Source of the DNA: DATKEH01 sp035546355
GTDB taxonomy: Bacteria > Acidobacteriota > Thermoanaerobaculia > Multivoradales > JAIOJS01
Assembly: GCA_035546355.1 (NCBI GenBank)
Contig: DATKEH010000061.1
Span: forward strand, 1-24,251
Length of the DNA stretch: 24,251 nucleotides
Direction of reading: 5' to 3'
Both the position numbers and the translations under genes were made by a program. This document shows, piece by piece, positions 1 through 6,994 of the stretch. Under the pieces are notes generated by a model, which saw only the letters and a list, made by a program, of their open reading frames with translations, ran no database searches and was not told the origin of the DNA. Position 1 is the first letter of the stretch. Each line of letters starts with the position of its first letter.

Positions 1-159
1 GCAGGCGACGGACCAGGGGGGGCCGGTCAGCTCGGCGACCGGCTCGCCGTCGAGCAGCAGCTCGACGCGAGCGACCCCCGGCGGCACCAGCAGCTCCACC
101 GGGACGAGGCCGGTGACGATCCCCAGCCAGAGGGTGGCGAAAGCGATCATCGCGTCCAT
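1..159 (-). CDS. Unknown exported protein, N-terminal fragment
   Basis: Partial gene whose first 53 codons lie in the window; the rest is beyond the left edge. Reading the minus strand from ATG at 159-157 gives an open frame with no stop. The first ~25 residues are hydrophobic (MDAMIAFATLWLGIVTGLVP), which fits a signal peptide or membrane anchor, although a positively charged N-region is missing. After that comes a beta-rich stretch with VELLLDGEPVAELTGPPW, a phrase typical of Ig-like or VWFA-associated extracellular modules in which a 'value/sense' motif is followed by PPW. A second in-frame ATG at 150-148 is an alternative start. The frame is too short to name a family; the Ig-like reading is inference. 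Confidence 0.55.
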   Translation of the reverse strand, partial: MDAMIAFATLWLGIVTGLVPVELLVPPGVARVELLLDGEPVAELTGPPWSVAC

Positions 160-469
160 CGCAGGCGACTCGGCGTCATGACTCGTGCCGTCGACCTGCC
201 GCTCGCGATGATAGCCCCCGCGGATGCGGATGGCCGCGACGAGACCGCGAACCCGTGTCTGTGCCGCAGCCGGCGAAGGATCTCCGCCGCCAGCCCCCTC
301 TTATCTGGTGATGGTCCCTCACCAGCCGCTGCCTGACGGGCTGGGTCGCCTGCTCGGCCCTTCGGGCGCTCGCCGCACCGTTCGGCGCCACCGGCTGCCG
401 CCACGTGAGCGCCCACGACCTCAGCCGTCTCGGATTGGACCGAGAACGGTGTCCCGTAGGAGATCCGTC
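160..469. other. 310-base non-coding stretch with two small hairpins
   Basis: No convincing gene is seen between the left-edge gene (minus) and the lipoprotein gene (plus), which are divergent, so promoters for both should lie here. No clear -35/-10 pair was found. Two inverted repeats are visible: CTGGTGA/TCACCAG at 305-311 and 319-325 (7 bp, 7-base loop), and a leader hairpin at 425-449 just upstream of the lipoprotein ribosome binding site. Reading frames across this stretch have arginine/proline-rich translations typical of shadows in GC-rich DNA. Confidence 0.5.
425..449 (+). promoter_or_regulatory. Leader hairpin before lipoprotein gene
   Basis: CCGT-CTCGG, a 6-base loop, then CCGAG, a bulged A and ACGG: 9 base pairs with one bulge. 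It ends 8 bases before the AGGAG ribosome binding site at 458-462. It could affect mRNA stability or translation, or be the remnant of an upstream terminator (no T-run follows). Seen directly; function is inference. Confidence 0.3.
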
Positions 470-964
470 ATGCCGACCTCTCCCACTCGCCTCTTCGCCG
501 CCATGGTGACCTCCCCCCTCCTCCTCGCGAGCTGCGGCGGCGGAGGCTCGGGCCCGACGGCCCCCGAGCCGCTGGCCCTGACCCTGACGACAGCTTCGAT
601 CATGGTCGATGGCCAGCCGGTGCAGCCGGGAGGCTCGTTCGCCGCCGGAGCCGGAAGCTCGACCCGGTTCGAGGCGCGGCTGGCGGATCAGCATGGCCAG
701 CCGGCTGGACGGTTCGATGTGAGGCTACGGCACGAGCGACCAGGACCCATGGTCGGGAGTGGCGTCTTCATCCTCTACGACGACCGCACCCACGGCGACT
801 CGATCTTCGGCGACGGTGTCTACACCTTCGAGGACACCGCCGGCATTGCGGGCTTCCACCGGGCCGACGCGCCCCCGGGCCGGTACCACTACGACTTCTA
901 CGGCATCCACCGCGACGGCAGGGAGACCAACCACATACTGGTGACCGTCGATGTGACCGATTGA
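470..964 (+). CDS. Small lipoprotein with carboxy-terminal beta domain
   Basis: 164-residue predicted lipoprotein. The start is ATG at 470, preceded by AGGAG at 458-462 with a 7-base spacer, so upstream in-frame starts are unlikely. The N-terminus has a short charged region (MPTSPTR), a hydrophobic core and a lipobox ending LLLASC, giving a lipidated Cys followed by a flexible GGGGSG linker. The rest looks like a beta sandwich; the segment with YDDRTHGDSIFGDGVYTFED resembles the D-G-x-x-GDGVYT loop found in 'choice-of-anchor X' and similar extracellular domains, which may bind calcium. The C-terminus (YHYDFYGIHRDGRETNHILV) fits the last strands of such a fold. It likely sits on the outer or inner membrane facing the periplasm or surface. 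No enzyme motif is seen. It is convergent with the PIN-domain gene, with a hairpin over the two stop codons. Confidence 0.8.
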   Translation: MPTSPTRLFAAMVTSPLLLASCGGGGSGPTAPEPLALTLTTASIMVDGQPVQPGGSFAAGAGSSTRFEARLADQHGQPAGRFDVRLRHERPGPMVGSGVFILYDDRTHGDSIFGDGVYTFEDTAGIAGFHRADAPPGRYHYDFYGIHRDGRETNHILVTVDVTD

Positions 965-977
965 CCGCGACCGGTCA
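962..977. terminator. Hairpin over convergent stop codons
   Basis: TGACCG, loop CGAC, CGGTCA: a perfect 6-bp stem that begins with the lipoprotein stop codon (962-964) and ends with the PIN gene stop codon (975-977 on minus). An overlapping longer pairing joins GTGACCG at 953-959 with CGGTCAC at 972-978. No T-run follows on either strand, so it is at most a weak bidirectional terminator or a 3'-end stabiliser. Confidence 0.35.
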
Positions 978-1295
978 CCGACGCCGTGGCGGACGGCCAC
1001 TCCCGGCGGTGTCGGGAGCGTCGGAATGTGCCGCGAGCCAGTCGCGGGGCGAAAGGGCGCCGCCGCGGGTGACGAGCTCGGCGTCCCAGGAGAGCCACGG
1101 ACAACCCAGCTGCGCGGCGGTGGCCGCGTAGAGCGCGTCGGCCCCGCGCAGCCGGCAGTCGACGCCCAGCCGCTCGGCGGCGGCGAGTGGCAGCCCGCGC
1201 ACCGCAGCCACGCGGAACAGCTCGACACTGTCGTCGTGGAACGCGTCCGCCGGATCGAATGCAGCGATCCAGAGGTTGGCGTCGAGGACGAGCAC
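975..1295 (-). pseudogene. PIN-domain (VapC-like) gene with internal loss
   Basis: 106-residue protein starting at GTG 1295 with the PIN-domain opening VLDANLWIAAF (Asp5). It continues into the classic late block LRGADALYAATAAQLG (Asp53) and then SWDAEL (Asp71) and SPRDWLA, all typical of VapC-type ribonucleases. In ordinary family members about 90 residues separate the first and second of these aspartates; here there are 48. The region that normally carries the central Glu (a V-E-V-A-type helix) is missing, as though about 45-50 codons were lost in frame. With one metal ligand and a core helix gone, activity is doubtful. No antitoxin-like gene is present upstream, between 1295 and the tRNA. 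I read it as a decayed toxin or solitary PIN gene; an intact but short variant cannot be excluded. Confidence 0.65.
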
Positions 1296-1359
1296 GGCTC
1301 AGCGTCTCTCGAGCCTTCCCCGCAGCGCAAGCTACTGAACGAGTTGACTTACAGGTTGA

Positions 1360-1436
1360 TGGTCGGGGCGAGAGGATTTGAACCTCCGGCCTCACGGACC
1401 CGAACCGTGCGCTCTACCAAGCTGAGCTACGCCCCG
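1360..1436 (-). tRNA. tRNA-Pro(CGG)
   Basis: The minus strand folds into a complete 77-base cloverleaf. The acceptor stem is CGGGGCG paired with CGCCCCG, the D arm is GCTC/GAGC, the anticodon stem is CACGG/CCGTG with loop TTCGGGT (anticodon CGG, reading CCG proline codons), and the T arm is GGAGG/CCTCT with loop TTCAAAT. The discriminator base is A and CCA is encoded at the 3' end (1362-1360). C1-G72 in the acceptor stem is characteristic of bacterial tRNA-Pro. It has its own promoter at 1479-1507. No terminator was recognised downstream. Confidence 0.95.
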
Positions 1437-1478
1437 AAGTACCTGTCCCGGGCACCGCGTCGCCCGGAAAGGTGCGCA

Positions 1479-1507
1479 AGGATATCCTCGGGCGAGTCCC
1501 CGGTCAA
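1479..1507 (-). promoter_or_regulatory. Promoter of tRNA-Pro
   Basis: Minus strand: TTGACC at 1507-1502, a 17-base spacer, and TATCCT at 1484-1479. Both hexamers are close to the sigma-70 consensus and the spacing is optimal. Transcription would begin near 1472, giving a leader of about 35 bases before the mature tRNA 5' end at 1436. Confidence 0.7.
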
Positions 1508-1546
1508 GTACTCCCGCCTCCGGGTAATCCCGCCCGTGGGGGTAGC

Positions 1547-1574
1547 GTGAGGGCTCCCGCCGCTGGGCTAAGAT
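1547..1574 (+). promoter_or_regulatory. Weak candidate promoter for acyl-CoA synthetase
   Basis: TAAGAT at 1569-1574 matches four of six -10 positions; GTGAGG at 1547-1552, 16 bases upstream, is a poor -35. The start codon follows at 1611, so the leader would be about 30 bases. Supported only by position and the -10 match. Confidence 0.3.
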
Positions 1575-1610
1575 CGCCCCGACGGCGCTCTCGGCCTGAC
1601 CGGAGATCGG

Positions 1611-3416
1611 ATGCCCATTCGCACCCTCGCCGAGCTGTTCCTGGTCGCCGCCGCCCACGACAAACCCGACTGCATCCTCCACAAGGTAGAGGGGCGCTAC
1701 CGGCCGATCTCCAGCCGCGAGCTCACCGCGCAGGTACGGCAGCTCACGGCCGCCCTCGGCGGCCTCGGCGTCGCCCGCGGCGAGCGGGTGGCGCTGATGG
1801 CCGACAACGGCCCGCACTGGCCCGCCGTCGATTTCGCCACCCTCTGCCTGGGCGCGGTCCTGGTGCCCGTCTACCCGACCCTCCTGCCCGAGGACGCCGC
1901 CTACATCGTCCGCGACAGCGGCGCCAAGGTGCTGTTCGTGCAGGGACGCGAGCGCTTCGCCGGGCTGCACGCCCTGCTAAGGGAGATGCCCTCGGTGACG
2001 ACGGTGGCGCTGATCGAGGCGGGGGCGACGCCGGACGAGGGGTTCACCACCCTGGAGGCCCTCGCTGAGCAGGGCCGCGGCGCCCCGGCCGCCGAGCCCG
2101 CCGCCTTCGAGCGCGGCGTGCGCGCCATCGCGCCCGAGGATCTCGCCACCTTCATCTACACCAGCGGCACCACCGGCAAGCCGAAAGGGGTGATGCTCAG
2201 CCACCGCAACATCACCTCCAACGTGCTCGACGCGCTGCAGGTGATGGACATCCTGCCGAGCTGGACGGCGCTCTCCTTCCTGCCTCTGTCCCACTCCTTC
2301 GAACGAACCGTCGACTACATCCTCTTCTACCGCGGCGTCACCGTGGCGTACGCCGAGTCGATCCAGGCCGTGGCCCGGAACATCGCCGAGGTGGGGCCGC
2401 ACTTCTTCGTCGCGGTGCCGCGGGTGTACGAGAAGGTGCTGAGCCGAGTCTGGGAGCAGGCCACCCATGGCGGAGGGCTCAGGAGCAGGCTCTTCGAGTG
2501 GTCCGTCGGGGTGGGTCGCGAGGCCCTGCGCTGGCGCCTGCGCGAGGAGTCGCCGCCGGGGATGCTCGGCGTCCGGCTGGCGATCGCCGATCGCCTGGTG
2601 TTCTCGAAGCTCCGCGCCCGGCTGGGCGGGCGGTTGGAATTCGCGATGTCGGGGGGTGCACCCCTGGGGCGCGAGGTGGCCGAGTTCTTCTGGAGCGCCG
2701 GCATCCGCATCTTCGAGGGGTACGGCCTGACCGAGACCTCGCCCGTGCTCACGGTCAACGGGCCGGGGCGCGTCAGGCTGGGGACCGTGGGCCGGGCCAT
2801 CCCCGAGGTAGAGCTGCGGATCGCCCGCGACGGAGAGATCCTGGCGCGAGGGCCGAACGTCATGCAGGGCTACTTCGGCGACCCGGCAGCGACGGCCGAG
2901 GCGATCGACGCGGAGGGATGGTTCCACACCGGCGACATCGGCAACCTCGACGCCGACGGCTTCCTCACCATCACCGACCGCAAGAAGGAGCTCATCGTCA
3001 ACGCCTACGGCAAGAACGTGGCGCCGGCACCGATCGAGAACGAGCTCAAGGCCAGCCGCTTCATCGCCCAGGCGGTGGTCCTCGGCGACAAGCGGAAGTT
3101 CCTGACCGCCTTGATCGTCCCGGACTTCGAGACGCTTCGCTCCTGGGCCGACAGCGAGGGTCTCGGCGACGCCAGTGAGGAGGAGCTCGCCGCTCACCCG
3201 CGGGTCCGGGAGCTCCTCGCCATCGAGATCGAGTCGGTCAACCTGCACCTGGCGCGCTTCGAGAGGATCCAGGCCTGGGAGGTGCTGTCACGCGAGCTCA
3301 CCCTCGAGGCGGGAGAGCTGACCCCGACGCAGAAGGTCAAGCGGCGGGTGATCCTCGACCACTACGGCGAGATCATCGACCGGATGTATCGGCGGGCCGA
3401 GGAGCAGGGGTCCTGA
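1611..3416 (+). CDS. Long-chain acyl-CoA synthetase (AMP-forming)
   Basis: 601-residue member of the AMP-forming synthetase superfamily, closest to the long-chain fatty acyl-CoA ligases of the FAA1/COG1022 type, which activate fatty acids with ATP and CoA through an acyl-adenylate. The P-loop-like motif YTSGTTGKPKGVMLSH is at about residues 183-198, the adenine-binding GYGLTETSPV at about 370, the hinge block GWFHTGDIG near 437 and DRKKELIVNAYGKNVAP near 455-472. The C-terminal TPTQKVKRR carries the expected adenylation lysine. The 600-residue length is normal for the group. Start ATG 1611 is preceded by GGAG at 1602-1605. The stop codon at 3414-3416 abuts the beta-oxidation fusion gene, so the two are probably co-transcribed and act in sequence: activation, then hydration/dehydrogenation. 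Chain-length preference cannot be read from the sequence. Confidence 0.92.
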   Translation: MPIRTLAELFLVAAAHDKPDCILHKVEGRYRPISSRELTAQVRQLTAALGGLGVARGERVALMADNGPHWPAVDFATLCLGAVLVPVYPTLLPEDAAYIVRDSGAKVLFVQGRERFAGLHALLREMPSVTTVALIEAGATPDEGFTTLEALAEQGRGAPAAEPAAFERGVRAIAPEDLATFIYTSGTTGKPKGVMLSHRNITSNVLDALQVMDILPSWTALSFLPLSHSFERTVDYILFYRGVTVAYAESIQAVARNIAEVGPHFFVAVPRVYEKVLSRVWEQATHGGGLRSRLFEWSVGVGREALRWRLREESPPGMLGVRLAIADRLVFSKLRARLGGRLEFAMSGGAPLGREVAEFFWSAGIRIFEGYGLTETSPVLTVNGPGRVRLGTVGRAIPEVELRIARDGEILARGPNVMQGYFGDPAATAEAIDAEGWFHTGDIGNLDADGFLTITDRKKELIVNAYGKNVAPAPIENELKASRFIAQAVVLGDKRKFLTALIVPDFETLRSWADSEGLGDASEEELAAHPRVRELLAIEIESVNLHLARFERIQAWEVLSRELTLEAGELTPTQKVKRRVILDHYGEIIDRMYRRAEEQGS

Positions 3417-3433
3417 GCGCCTTCGAGCTGGCG

Positions 3434-5548
3434 GTGGGGCGAGGCGGCCTCGCTACCCTGGTCTTCGACCTGCCGGCGAGGCCGGTGAACCTGCTGAGCC
3501 GCACCGTCCTCGCCGAGATGGAGGATCTGGTGGCGGCGCTGGCGCGCCGGCGAGACGTCTCGTGCCTGGTGCTGCTGTCCGGCAAGGAGGGCAGCTTCGT
3601 CGCCGGCGCGGACGTCGAGGAGCTCATGGACGTGGACGACCCGCGCGACGCCGAGCGGGTGGCCCGCCAGGGGCAGGGCGTATTCACCGCCTGGAGCCGC
3701 CTCCCCTTCCCCACCCTGGCCGCCATCGACGGCAGCTGCGTCGGCGGCGGCCTCGAGCTCGCCCTCGCGTGCACCCAGGTCGCGGTGAGCGACCGGCGCG
3801 GCGCGCGTCTGGGATTCCCGGAGATCCGCCTGGGCATCCTGCCCGGCTGGGGCGGCTGCACGCGGCTGCCGCCGCGGGTCGGGCTCGCGGCGGCGCTCGA
3901 CCTGATCCTCGGCGCCCGCATGGTAGGCGCTGACGAGGCCGTCCGCCTGGGCCTCGCCGACCTGCTCGTGCCCCAGGGCGGATTCCTCGGTCAGGTGCGC
4001 CGGCTGGCCCTGGCGCTGCCGGCGGCCGGTGAGCGCTCCCGGCGCCGCGGCGTCGGGCGGCGGCTGCTCGACGGCAATCCAGCCGGACGGCGCCTGCTCT
4101 TCGACCGCGCCCGTGTCCAGACCCTGGAGAAGGGAGGCGCCCACGCCGTGGCGCCCCTGCGGGCGATCGAGGTGGTGCGCGTGGGCGTCGAACAGGGAGA
4201 GGCCGCCGGCCTCGAGGCGGAGGCGCGGGCGATCGGCGAGCTGGCTACGTCGCCGGCGTGCAAGAACCAGGTGTGGCTGTTCCAGGCGAGCGAGCGGGCG
4301 CGACGGCGCCCCTCGTCCTCACCCGGGGCAACGCGTACGGTGCGCCAGGTCGGCGTCCTCGGTGCCGGCGCGATGGGCAGCGCCATCGCCTACTGGATCG
4401 CCGCCGAGGGCCCTCTGCCGGTGCGGCTGCACGACCCCTCCGCGGAGGCGCTGGCGCGAGCTCTGGCGGGCGCCGCGAGGCGCTTCGAGCGCCAGGTGCA
4501 GCGCGGCCGCCTGAGCCGGCCGGAGGCGCGGCGCCGGCTCGCCCTGCTCCGTCCGGCGCTCGCTCTCGACGGAGTCGGCGCCTGCGACGTGGTGCTCGAG
4601 GCGGTGGCCGAGGACCTGGAGGTGAAGCGACGGGTGCTGGCCGAGGCGGCGGCTCGGCTCGCCGATGGGGCCGTACTCGCCACCCATACGGCCTCCCTGC
4701 CGGTGGGCGAGCTCGCTCGGGCGGCGGGGCGTCCGGACCACGTCGTGGGAATGCGCTTCTTCCAGCCGGTGCATCGCATGCAGCTGGTCGAGGTGGTCGT
4801 TCCCGCGCACGCCGCGCCGCACGCGGTGGACACCGTGGCAGAGCTCGCGCGCCGGCTGGGCAAGACGCCCGTGCTGGTGCGGGACGGCCCGGGATTCCTC
4901 GTCAATCGGCTGCTCGGGTGCTACTTCGCCGAGGCTCTCTGGATGCTGCACGAGGGCCACCTGATCGAAGAGATCGACCGCGCTGCGACCGGCTGGGGCA
5001 TGCCCCTGGGGCCGCTGGCGCTCGCCGACCTGATCGGCGTCGACGTCGCGGTCGCGATGGGCGAGGCGCTGGCGGCGGCGTTTCCCGACCGCTTGCCGCT
5101 GCCTCACTGGGCGGGCGGCCTGGCAGCGGCGGGACGGCTCGGGGCCCGCGCCTCACGAGGCTTCTACCGCTACCACCGGCGTGAGCGCGGCGCTGCGGAC
5201 CGCTCGCTCTACCCTCTCCTGGGCATCCAGCCGCAGCCAGACGGCGGCGAGGCTGCGAGGCTGGTGGATCGGCTGGTGCTGCGGATGGTCGACGAGGCGG
5301 CCCGTTGCCTGGCCGAAGGGGTCGTCGCGTCGCCCGTCGAGGTCGACCTGGCGCTGGCCCTCGGCGCCGGCTTCCCCGCCTTCCGCGGCGGGCTGTGCCG
5401 CTGGGCCGACCGTCAGGGGATACCCCAGGTGGTGGCGGAGCTGGAGCGACTGGCGGCGGCGGTGGGCGATCGGTTCAGCCCCGGCGTGCCGCTGCTGGAG
5501 GCGGCAGCGGCCGGCGGGATCTACGCGCGCTGGCAGTCGGCGGGCTAG
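3434..5548 (+). CDS. FadJ/FadB-type enoyl-CoA hydratase/HAD fusion, HAD site altered
   Basis: 704-residue two-domain beta-oxidation protein. Residues ~1-190 form a crotonase domain with the oxyanion-hole segment SFVAGAD, Glu108 in GGGLELALA and Glu130 in FPEIRLG, matching the two catalytic glutamates of E. coli FadB, so hydratase activity is plausible. Residues ~300-580 form the 3-hydroxyacyl-CoA dehydrogenase part, starting with the NAD-binding VGVLGAGAMGSA, followed by a second C-terminal HAD repeat (GAGFPAFRGGLCRWAD) as in FadJ. In the dehydrogenase core the usual HFFNP reads RFFQP: catalytic His is Arg441 and the next Asn is Gln444. The usual NTSS reads HTAS, with the substrate-contacting Ser replaced by Ala420. 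Glu453 and Asn491 are kept. GTG 3434 is used here, but homology suggests about seven more residues (SAFELAV); CTG at 3413, overlapping the upstream stop with GGAG 8 bases before it, may be the real start. Confidence 0.88.
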   Translation: MGRGGLATLVFDLPARPVNLLSRTVLAEMEDLVAALARRRDVSCLVLLSGKEGSFVAGADVEELMDVDDPRDAERVARQGQGVFTAWSRLPFPTLAAIDGSCVGGGLELALACTQVAVSDRRGARLGFPEIRLGILPGWGGCTRLPPRVGLAAALDLILGARMVGADEAVRLGLADLLVPQGGFLGQVRRLALALPAAGERSRRRGVGRRLLDGNPAGRRLLFDRARVQTLEKGGAHAVAPLRAIEVVRVGVEQGEAAGLEAEARAIGELATSPACKNQVWLFQASERARRRPSSSPGATRTVRQVGVLGAGAMGSAIAYWIAAEGPLPVRLHDPSAEALARALAGAARRFERQVQRGRLSRPEARRRLALLRPALALDGVGACDVVLEAVAEDLEVKRRVLAEAAARLADGAVLATHTASLPVGELARAAGRPDHVVGMRFFQPVHRMQLVEVVVPAHAAPHAVDTVAELARRLGKTPVLVRDGPGFLVNRLLGCYFAEALWMLHEGHLIEEIDRAATGWGMPLGPLALADLIGVDVAVAMGEALAAAFPDRLPLPHWAGGLAAAGRLGARASRGFYRYHRRERGAADRSLYPLLGIQPQPDGGEAARLVDRLVLRMVDEAARCLAEGVVASPVEVDLALALGAGFPAFRGGLCRWADRQGIPQVVAELERLAAAVGDRFSPGVPLLEAAAAGGIYARWQSAG

Positions 5549-6324
5549 AACCCCTCCTCGTCCTCCTGGTCGACCTGGACGAGCACCACGGTGATGTTGT
5601 CGAGGCCGCCCTTGGCGTTGGCGTCCCGCACCAGGTTGCGGCAGGTCTCGTCGGGCGAGCCGTCCTCCTCGAGGCGCTGCGCGATCTCGTCATCGGAAAG
5701 CATGGTGGTGAGGCCGTCGGAGCAGAGGACGTAGAGGTCGCCGCCCTGCACCTCGACCTCCTTGACGTCTACCACCACCTCGCTCTCGCCGCCGAGCGCC
5801 CGGGTGACCACGTTCTTCAGCGGGTGGGCGCGCGCCTGCTCGGCCGAGAGGTATCCCGCGACCACCTGCTCGTTCACCCAGGTATGGTCCTGGGTCAGCA
5901 GCTCCAACCTGCCGTCCCGATAGCGGTATGCGCGACTGTCGCCGACGTGCGCCACGGCGGCGATCCGCCCCTTGAGCAGGAAGCCGACCACCGTGGTGCC
6001 CATGCCGATCAGCGAGCCGTCGTGGCGGATCGCCCGCAGCACCTTGTCGTGCGCCATGCGGATCGCCGTCTTGAGGCGGTTCGAATGCCGTTGCAGCCGG
6101 GCGTCGTAGACGAAGGGCCAGGTGGTGTCGTTGTCGGCGGTCTGCTCGACGAACTCCTGGATCGCCTTGACCGCGATGCGCGACGCCACCTCCCCGTGGT
6201 TGTGACCGCCCATGCCATCGGCGACCACGAACATGCGGTGCTGGGGATCGATGCCGAAACAGTCCTCGTTGTGGGTGCGCGCCCGCCCGACGTCGGACAA
6301 TCCGCAAGCCTTGACTCGGAGCAT
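5545..6324 (-). CDS. PP2C-type Ser/Thr protein phosphatase
   Basis: 259-residue metal-dependent phosphatase of the PrpC/Stp1 group, expected to remove phosphates placed by Hanks-type kinases in the cytoplasm. Motifs in order: RTHNEDCF (Glu20, Asp21), FVVADGMGGHNHGEVAS (Asp36), GMGTTVVGFLL, AHVGDSRAYRYRDG, LTQDHTW, HPLKNVVTRALGG, VLCSDGLTTML and GGLDNITVVLV. All metal-binding aspartates are present and the length is normal. ATG 6324 is chosen because AGGA lies 8 bases upstream; ATG 6333 has no spacing for a ribosome binding site. The frame stays open far upstream, but that part overlaps dnaJ-TPR in another frame. The gene follows the DnaJ-TPR gene by 10 bases. Its TAG stop overlaps the TAG stop of the convergent fusion gene (CTAG, 5545-5548). 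The kinase at 20044-22065 is a possible partner. Confidence 0.92.
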   Translation of the reverse strand: MLRVKACGLSDVGRARTHNEDCFGIDPQHRMFVVADGMGGHNHGEVASRIAVKAIQEFVEQTADNDTTWPFVYDARLQRHSNRLKTAIRMAHDKVLRAIRHDGSLIGMGTTVVGFLLKGRIAAVAHVGDSRAYRYRDGRLELLTQDHTWVNEQVVAGYLSAEQARAHPLKNVVTRALGGESEVVVDVKEVEVQGGDLYVLCSDGLTTMLSDDEIAQRLEEDGSPDETCRNLVRDANAKGGLDNITVVLVQVDQEDEEGF

Positions 6325-6334
6325 TACCAGCATC

Positions 6335-6985
6335 CTATCTACCGAAGAAGCTTCCGAGAAGGGACTTCCGCTTCTTCCCCTCGCCAGTGAGCTCTGCGAG
6401 CGCCGCCTGGACCTCGCTGTCCTCGCCGCCCCAGCGCAGCGCCTGCCGGAAGTGTCGGATGGCCCGCTCCGGGTTTCCCGACCGGGCGAAGATCTCGCCC
6501 GCCAGCTTGTGGTATTCGTGGCGCATGGGGTCGAGCGCGCACGCCCGCTCGATCGCCTCCCGCGCCTGCTCCAGCCATCGGGACTGGTGGCTGCACGCCC
6601 GGGCCAGATAATGCCACGCCTTGGGGTTGTCTCGCTCGGCCTCGGCGGCGCGGCGGAAGTTGTCCGCCGCTTCCAGGTAGTTCTTCGCCTTGTAGGCCTT
6701 GACCCCGCGCTGAAGGAAGACCTTGGCCACCTCGGCGGGGTCGGCGGGGCCTGCCGTGCGCCCGGGATGCACCAGCTCGGCATCGTGGTCGCGCCGCCGC
6801 GCCGGGTCGAGGAGGACGCTGAAGGCCTGGGTGATCTCCTGGAACGACCGCTCCGCCTGGAGCTTGGCCTCACCCTGGAAGCGATCGGGGTGTCGCTCGC
6901 GCGTCAGGCTCAGGAAACGCTTCCTGATCTCCTCCGACGTCGCGGACTTCGGCACCCCCAGGATCGCGTAGAAGTCGCGCGACAT
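6335..6985 (-). CDS. J-domain protein with TPR repeats
   Basis: 216-residue protein. Residues 1-70 are a J domain opening RDFYAILGVPKSAT, with the HPD motif at 32-34 (RERHPDRF) that stimulates Hsp70 ATPase. Residues ~85-195 form about three tetratricopeptide repeats (for example AKNYLEAADNFRRAAEAE and GNPERAIRHFRQALRWG), a protein-binding scaffold. The G/F and zinc-finger parts of classical DnaJ are absent, so this is a class C (DnaJC-like) cochaperone, probably delivering a specific client to DnaK. The C-terminus is basic (KKRKS). AAGG, 7 bases before ATG 6985, overlaps the upstream gene's TAA stop, showing tight translational coupling. The next gene downstream is the PP2C phosphatase. Confidence 0.9.
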   Translation of the reverse strand: MSRDFYAILGVPKSATSEEIRKRFLSLTRERHPDRFQGEAKLQAERSFQEITQAFSVLLDPARRRDHDAELVHPGRTAGPADPAEVAKVFLQRGVKAYKAKNYLEAADNFRRAAEAERDNPKAWHYLARACSHQSRWLEQAREAIERACALDPMRHEYHKLAGEIFARSGNPERAIRHFRQALRWGGEDSEVQAALAELTGEGKKRKSLLGSFFGR

Positions 6986-6994
6986 TCGAGTACC

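Noticed and set aside
224..469. N-terminal extension of the lipoprotein frame
   Set aside because: It is Arg/Pro-rich with no ribosome binding site, and would bury the signal peptide and lipobox that follow ATG 470.
725..1395. Two other minus-strand frames over the lipoprotein and PIN gene
   Set aside because: No domain resemblance; one would also read through the tRNA-Pro gene. The PIN frame has recognisable motifs.
1360..1436. tRNA gene as an integration site for a mobile island
   Set aside because: No integrase gene and no second copy of the tRNA 3' end was noticed in the window, so an attachment site cannot be supported.
6325..6873. In-frame upstream extension of the PP2C gene
   Set aside because: The frame stays open but overlaps the DnaJ-TPR gene, has no phosphatase homology and is Arg/Ser-rich. 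ATG 6324 has a correctly spaced AGGA.
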